Positions 6,410 through 9,916 of a stretch of 9,916 nucleotides of DNA are shown here, piece by piece (position 1 is the first letter of the stretch; every line of letters starts with the position of its first letter). The notes below the pieces were generated by a model, which saw nothing but the letters and a program-made list of their open reading frames with translations, ran no database searches and had not been told where the DNA came from. The DNA is from JBCDIQ01 sp039024295 (GTDB lineage: Bacteria; Bacteroidota; Bacteroidia; J057): positions 1-9,916 of the forward strand of contig JBCDIQ010000212.1 of the NCBI GenBank assembly GCA_039024295.1. Reading direction: 5' to 3'. The translations under genes were made by a program, and so were the position numbers.

Positions 6410-7009
6410 TTAACTTTGCTTTTTGAGCTTGCTCAACCATTCTGCAGAAATGCCGCAAAACTCTGCGATATATTTGGACGGGACGTCCCGGATGACTGCA
6501 GGCATTTCCTCTAGCAGGTACTCATATTTTTCTTTGGAGGAATAGGATATAAGCTTTGTTTTCAGGTCATTCTCCTCCACCATTGCGGTCGTGACCACAG
6601 TATGGTAAATCTTCATGAACTGGTCATCTCTTTCTCTCAGGGTGTTGATTGCATCTAGCGGAAGGGCACCCACAAGGGAAGGAGCGATGGCCTTCAGCTC
6701 GCAGTTAGTCGGAGTTTGGGTAAAAAAGCTATCCAACAGGGCCATAATTGGATGCAGATCTTTCAGGTAGAAATTGATGGTGCTGGCATCGCCCGTTTTT
6801 TCATGTATGTACCTGCATACAAAGCCTCCTTCAAGGACAAAATAGACATGTCTGCAGACTTCACCGGGAATGATCAGGGTATCCTTGGACTTTACCTCGA
6901 TTAACTTGACGGACTCGCTAAAAATTGGCAGGTTTTCCTCTGAAATATAGGAAGGTTGCAGGGTTTTTAGGTAGGTGTCAATGTTGGTAAGGGCCTGTTC
7001 TCGGTTCAT
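6410..7009 (-). CDS. Crp/Fnr-family transcriptional regulator
   Basis: The protein is 199 residues from ATG 7009. A longer reading starts at TTG 7036, but it would begin inside an 18-bp palindrome, and the ATG form has the normal family length. Residues 15-130 form the cyclic-nucleotide-binding-like beta barrel (LIIPGEVCRHVYFVLEGGFV). The phosphate-binding motif of true cAMP receptors (GExA...R) is missing, and there is no FNR-type N-terminal cysteine set, so the signal is probably neither cAMP nor an Fe-S cluster. A long helix follows, then a C-terminal helix-turn-helix (VPSKYIAEFCGISAEWLSKL, 176-195). Its recognition helix carries E190-x-x-S193-K194, matching E209, S212 and R213 of E. coli FNR with Arg to Lys. 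The short C-terminus ending just after the helix is common for Bacteroidota members. Dyads flank the gene on both sides. Confidence 0.93.
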   Translation of the reverse strand: MNREQALTNIDTYLKTLQPSYISEENLPIFSESVKLIEVKSKDTLIIPGEVCRHVYFVLEGGFVCRYIHEKTGDASTINFYLKDLHPIMALLDSFFTQTPTNCELKAIAPSLVGALPLDAINTLRERDDQFMKIYHTVVTTAMVEENDLKTKLISYSSKEKYEYLLEEMPAVIRDVPSKYIAEFCGISAEWLSKLKKQS

Positions 7010-7018
7010 GCAAATGGA

Positions 7019-7036
7019 TTGAGGAGTATCCCTCAA
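7019..7036. promoter_or_regulatory. Palindrome just upstream of the Crp/Fnr start codon
   Basis: TTGAGG-AGTATC-CCTCAA has perfect 6-base arms and a 6-base spacer, ending 9 bp before ATG 7009. It could be an autoregulatory operator or an RNA hairpin over the ribosome-binding region. The half-sites share TTGA/TCAA with the site at 6350-6365, but the spacing is wider (N10 rather than N6). Confidence 0.45.
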
Positions 7037-7103
7037 AATTTACCAAACTTTCTGGCAATTCCATTAGGTAGATGCAAATGACATCATGGGCATCTTCTTT
7101 TCT

Positions 7104-7133
7104 TTCAAGCTGTCACGAACCTTGAATCTCAAG
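7104..7133. repeat. Overlapping inverted repeats in the Crp/Fnr upstream region
   Basis: TTCAAG (7104-7109) can pair with CTTGAA (7121-7126) across 11 bases. The same CTTGA (7121-7125) can instead pair with TCAAG (7129-7133) across ATC. The two hairpins share an arm and cannot form together. The region lies between the 7177-7623 gene and the regulator. No T-run follows on the minus strand. The CTTGAA/TTCAAG word also makes up the FNR-like site at 6350-6365. Confidence 0.4.
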
Positions 7134-7176
7134 ATATAAACTACTGATTGAGGTTAGCATCTCTAATTGAAACAGG

Positions 7177-7623
7177 TTAAGCGATGCTGCGCTTCCACAC
7201 GCTGTAGCTGAGAAAGATTGCTGTGAACGTTCCCAGGAAAATGAGCACGCCCCAAATATCTATGCTCCCGATCATAAAGGTTGCAAAGAGCGCTCCCAAG
7301 TCAGCAAGGCCTCCAACAAGTGCTGCAATCAGCATTGCAGTTTCGTTCTGCTTGGTCCATATCATGATCGCACATACCAATGTCACTAGCCCAAACCAGA
7401 ACAGATTGAACCCATGCTGACCAAAAGTTACCAAAACTGCTTTGACCTCATTGGGATAATCTGCTGCCAACCCAGTTGGGTTGGTTTCGGGAAATAAAAA
7501 CTGGATGGAGGTAATATCACCCGCGAGGGCATTGGTCATTGAAAAAATTCCTGGCAGGATATGTAGGAGCGCCCAGATAAACCAGAGGGTTGCTATGATC
7601 TTATATATGCCTTTCTTCTTCAT
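7177..7623 (-). CDS. Four-helix membrane protein, uncharacterised
   Basis: A 148-residue hydrophobic protein starting MKKKGIYK, with probable membrane helices at about 8-30, 65-89, 95-117 and 121-142. The loop after helix 1 is long and mildly acidic (GDITSIQFLFPETNPTGLAADYPNEVK) and is probably outside if the basic N-terminus is inside. The tail SVWKRSIA is short and basic. I do not recognise the family; the length and helix count are shared with many small DUF membrane proteins, including DoxX-like ones, but no diagnostic motif is present. Its ATG lies 5 bases after a strong hairpin whose 3' arm contains part of an AGGA Shine-Dalgarno-like sequence, so expression may be controlled there. It stands alone, with 140 bp to the regulator gene and 174 bp to the TPR gene. 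Confidence 0.82.
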   Translation of the reverse strand: MKKKGIYKIIATLWFIWALLHILPGIFSMTNALAGDITSIQFLFPETNPTGLAADYPNEVKAVLVTFGQHGFNLFWFGLVTLVCAIMIWTKQNETAMLIAALVGGLADLGALFATFMIGSIDIWGVLIFLGTFTAIFLSYSVWKRSIA

Positions 7624-7628
7624 TAGTT

Positions 7629-7657
7629 CCTGGATTTTGATGGGTCAAATATCCAGG
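7629..7657 (-). promoter_or_regulatory. Strong hairpin next to the start codon at 7623
   Basis: On the minus strand CCTGGAT, a single bulged A, TTTGA, loop CCCA, TCAAA, ATCCAGG: a 12-bp stem with one bulge. The 3' arm ends 5 bases before the ATG, and its last bases form AGGA with the next base, about 6 bases from the AUG. If transcribed, it would hide the ribosome-binding site. The same stretch holds GATATTTG (7646-7653), a 7-of-8 match to TAnnTTTG; if that is the promoter, the dyad acts as DNA instead. Confidence 0.5.
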
Positions 7658-7797
7658 TATGAAGCTTCCCTCGCATTATGATAGGTTAAGAAATGCCTTT
7701 TATGACCCTGTATGATTTCATTTAATCAAAGGGTTCAATTACCGCTCGGGTGAAAGAGGTCTTTTTAGGCCAGCGAATGTTGAACGGGTTGGCGTAC

Positions 7798-8622
7798 CTA
7801 CTTACAATTTTCCATTAACGATTGAATGATATTTGGATTCAATCCTAATTCGATAGCTTGATTGAAAAATTTACAGGCTTCCTCGACCTGGTTAAGTGCT
7901 AGTAGGACCTCACCTTTTGTCACGTAAGCAATGGCATACTGGTTATCAAGTTGAATGGCTTTCTCAGCATCTTCAAGGGCTTCCTCCAGCATATTCAACT
8001 TCATTCTGGTATCTGCCCTGTTGTTGTAAAGGTTTGCTTCCGTCGGATTTTTTTCAATTAGCTTGTCGTAATCTTCCAAAGCGCCCTTGATGTCTCCCTT
8101 TCTTTTTTTGAGGATGGCCAGGTTGGAGCCAGCTTTAAAATTATCGGGATCATAATTCAGAAGGGTCTGAAGGTCAGCCATAGCCTTATCTATGCTGCCT
8201 TGTTTCTCATAGAGTGAGGATCGATTGAGGTAAACCTTGTCAAAGGTAGGATCAATTTTCTGTGCGGATGCATAGTCTTTCAATGCCCCTGGAATGTCAC
8301 CTAGCTGTTCCTTGAGCGTCGCGCGATTTGTGTAGTAAATGGGTACTTTGGGATTTTTGTCAATTGCCTTATTGTATGCTTCCAGGGCTTCAGCCTTTTT
8401 TCCTAACCTTCTTTGTGAGGTCCCGAGGTCAGAGTAATAAGTAGATAGCTTACTGCTTGTATGGTCTTTCTTGATTAATTTTTTGAGGTATTTTTCAGCA
8501 CATTTGTAGTCCGCTGCTTCAAAACACTCTGTTACCTTCTTCCGCATTTCCTGAACAGTCTGCGATTGAACTTGTGGTAAGATTCCCAATGTTAAGATAA
8601 GGGTGAGGGTTGTTAATTTCAT
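7798..8622 (-). CDS. Exported tetratricopeptide-repeat protein
   Basis: From ATG 8622 the protein is 274 residues. A 34-residue in-frame extension upstream is rejected because a clear signal peptide begins at 8622 (MKLTTLTLILTLGILPQVQS, cleaved near 20). The rest is about seven TPR units of 34 residues: roughly 24-57 (imperfect), 60-93, 94-127, 128-161, 162-195, 196-229 and 230-261. Canonical positions are visible in GDIPGALKDYASAQKIDP and GDIKGALEDYDKLIEKNP. TPR solenoids bind protein partners and have no catalysis of their own; this one should act in the periplasm. The C-terminal EEACKFFNQAIELG...ENC cap, with C250 and C273, is also seen at the end of the TPR block of the next gene. C33 and C41 in the first unit could pair. 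The gene is 103 bp downstream of the other TPR gene; the two are likely functional partners or paralogues. Confidence 0.93.
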   Translation of the reverse strand: MKLTTLTLILTLGILPQVQSQTVQEMRKKVTECFEAADYKCAEKYLKKLIKKDHTSSKLSTYYSDLGTSQRRLGKKAEALEAYNKAIDKNPKVPIYYTNRATLKEQLGDIPGALKDYASAQKIDPTFDKVYLNRSSLYEKQGSIDKAMADLQTLLNYDPDNFKAGSNLAILKKRKGDIKGALEDYDKLIEKNPTEANLYNNRADTRMKLNMLEEALEDAEKAIQLDNQYAIAYVTKGEVLLALNQVEEACKFFNQAIELGLNPNIIQSLMENCK

Positions 8623-8725
8623 GTTTTTAATGTTTGTAGATAGTCTTCCTGAGCAGGTTGTTTGCGGGTAGGAGGTGATTATGTTTAGCAAGCGCAAGGT
8701 TAACTGCGGTTGCCGCCAAAGCATT

Positions 8726-9709
8726 TCATTTCTTGGCGTCCATGTACACTACCTTTCCACCCTTGAAGAACTCGATCCATTTCTCTTTTGTGGCCTCTGG
8801 AAGTTTTGCCTCCTTAATCGCCCTGAAATTGGTGTACAAAGAGGTCTTGCCTTGTACAATGTACCACAGTTGTGATTCGGCTGTCTTGCTATCTTTATAG
8901 GAGGCGCACTCAATGGTAAAAATTACCCATGGGAACTCTACGGTCTCATCCTTTTCAATGAATGTCAATTGGGCTTTTGGGCATTTTTTCTTTGATTGTT
9001 CATACATCAGATTCATCGCCTTGTCCATAGGAACGCCAGTTACCCCTTTTATGGATTGCATAGTCCCAATCTCAGTCCAGTTGTCCAATGTCTCGTCATT
9101 CCGTACCAGCTCGATCATCATCACTTGCTCATTTTCTTGAGAGCTTTCCATTTTCCAATTTTCTTCCTCTGGCCAATAGAGCATCAAAGATTCTCCTCCC
9201 TGTTGTGTATTCCCACAGTATTTTTCCATGTACTTATCTGCTGCGGGGTCTCCTATTTCTTTTGCCAGTTGAAAGTCTTTGCAACAGGCCTTTTTGTCTT
9301 TTAGGGCAAAATGTAACTGCCCCCTCAATGTCAATGCATTGGGAAAACTTTTGTCCATTTCTATGACCTTGTTCAGGTCAGGCATGGCTTCTCCATACTT
9401 TTTTTGACTCACAAAAACAGTCGCACGGCTGTAATATGCTTTGATGAAGGATTCGTCAAGTGAGATCGCTTTGTCAAAATCGGTAAGTGCTCCTTTTAGG
9501 TCATTTGTGGCAAGTTTCACAGTGCCCCTGTTGAAGTAGGCTTCAGGTAATTTGTCGTCAGCCTTGATGGCCTTGTTATAGTCCTTTAATGCGCCTTTAA
9601 AGTCTTGTTTGTTGTGCTTGTCGATTCCATTTTCAAGGTGTTCTTGAGCAGTTTGTCCGAAGGCAGCCAGAGTAATTGTCAACAGGAGGGTTGTAATGAG
9701 TGATTTCAT
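8726..9709 (-). CDS. Exported TPR protein with an unassigned C-terminal domain
   Basis: A 327-residue protein with a signal peptide (MKSLITTLLLTITLAAFGQ, cleaved near 19), then four TPR units at about 20-53, 54-87, 88-121 and 122-155. DFKGALKDYNKAIKADDK and DLKGALTDFDKAISLDES show the consensus. The TPR block closes with ACCKDFQLAKEIGDPAADKY and C165, a cysteine-containing cap found in many Bacteroidota TPR proteins. Residues 175-327 form a separate domain with alternating strands (LMLYWPEEENWKMES, QVMMIELVRND, FPWVIFTIECAS, SQLWYIVQGKTSLYTNFRA) and a final helix (ATKEKWIEFFKGG). The pattern recalls Mog1/PsbP-like folds, but I cannot assign it. C243 and C268 may form a disulfide. Expected location is the periplasm or outer face. 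A membrane-stress or assembly role cannot be judged from the sequence. Confidence 0.92.
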   Translation of the reverse strand: MKSLITTLLLTITLAAFGQTAQEHLENGIDKHNKQDFKGALKDYNKAIKADDKLPEAYFNRGTVKLATNDLKGALTDFDKAISLDESFIKAYYSRATVFVSQKKYGEAMPDLNKVIEMDKSFPNALTLRGQLHFALKDKKACCKDFQLAKEIGDPAADKYMEKYCGNTQQGGESLMLYWPEEENWKMESSQENEQVMMIELVRNDETLDNWTEIGTMQSIKGVTGVPMDKAMNLMYEQSKKKCPKAQLTFIEKDETVEFPWVIFTIECASYKDSKTAESQLWYIVQGKTSLYTNFRAIKEAKLPEATKEKWIEFFKGGKVVYMDAKK

Positions 9710-9916
9710 GGTGTTTTTGTTACGTTAGTATCATCGATAAAGACATCCTATTTTACCTGAATACGGGGTTGAGAAGGACAGCGAGGAGTTAGAAAAGGGA
9801 TATATTTTCATATCAACCCCTGCAGTGAAGATGATAAAAAAAATTATTTATTGGGTATAATGAGGTTGTTTTAAATTAATCCTTTGGGATTTTTTATTGG
9901 CGACAGCTTGTGTAGA
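9710..9916. other. Non-coding stretch upstream of the first TPR gene
   Basis: These 207 AT-rich bases hold no convincing gene. They should contain the promoter of the TPR gene at 9709, but only weak -7 matches are seen. Near the right edge AATCC-TTTG-GGATT followed by TTTT (9878-9895) resembles a small intrinsic terminator in the plus direction, though no plus-strand gene leads into it. On the minus strand the same hairpin could end a gene lying outside the window; a possible tail (TSCRQ then TAA) is too short to judge. Confidence 0.4.

Noticed and set aside
7010..7036. TTG start for the Crp/Fnr gene
   Set aside because: It would add nine residues encoded within a palindrome; ATG 7009 gives the usual family length.
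8623..8724. N-terminal extension of the 7798-8622 TPR gene
   Set aside because: A clean signal peptide begins at ATG 8622; the extension has no signal or domain and covers the intergenic region.
8996..9304. 102-codon plus-strand open frame
   Set aside because: It is antisense to the C-terminal half of the TPR fusion protein, with a composition typical of reversed coding sequence and no start signals.
9878..9895. Plus-strand intrinsic terminator near the right edge
   Set aside because: A 5-bp stem with a short T-run is weak, and no plus-strand gene precedes it; kept only as a note in the non-coding entry.

Overview
The window looks like chromosomal DNA from a Bacteroidota bacterium, possibly a Saprospiria- or Cytophagia-like lineage. 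The clues are the short Crp/Fnr-type regulator, a DUF2147 protein, secreted TPR proteins, weak Shine-Dalgarno signals, and an exact TAnnTTTG promoter element (the Bacteroidota -7 box). Lineage below phylum is a guess. All eleven genes I can support lie on the minus strand, so transcription runs from high to low coordinates. I see no RNA genes, CRISPR arrays, insertion sequences or phage genes.

Right part (about 7.6-9.9 kb): two neighbouring genes for exported tetratricopeptide-repeat proteins. One (8726-9709) carries an extra C-terminal domain I cannot assign; the other (7798-8622) is almost all TPR. Both end their TPR stretch in a similar cysteine-containing motif. A 207-bp non-coding stretch precedes them.

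Middle part (about 5.35-7.6 kb): a four-helix membrane protein (7177-7623) whose start codon sits just behind a strong hairpin; a Crp/Fnr-family regulator (6410-7009); a secreted DUF2147 protein (5872-6282); and another small membrane protein (5353-5751). Between the regulator and the DUF2147 gene lies an FNR-like site, TTGA-N6-TCAA. It is spaced about 40 bp from the start site predicted by the -7 box, and the regulator's recognition helix keeps an ExxSK version of FNR's ExxSR. This is the most testable regulatory prediction in the window. The region upstream of 5353-5751 also has an open in-frame extension with no normal start codon.

Left part (1-5.25 kb): a tight gene cluster. A histidine-rich four-helix membrane protein (4783-5244) is followed after 4 bp by a class A flavin monooxygenase of the aromatic-ring hydroxylase type (2970-4778). 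That gene overlaps by 4 bp (ATGA) a fumarylacetoacetate-hydrolase-family protein with an N-terminal membrane anchor (1975-2973). Next come a membrane-anchored alpha/beta hydrolase (933-1910), a GNAT acetyltransferase (429-872) and a two-helix membrane protein cut by the window edge (1-386). The first four genes read as an oxidise-then-hydrolyse pathway, perhaps at the cell envelope. There is no ring-cleavage dioxygenase in view, so the substrate is unknown.
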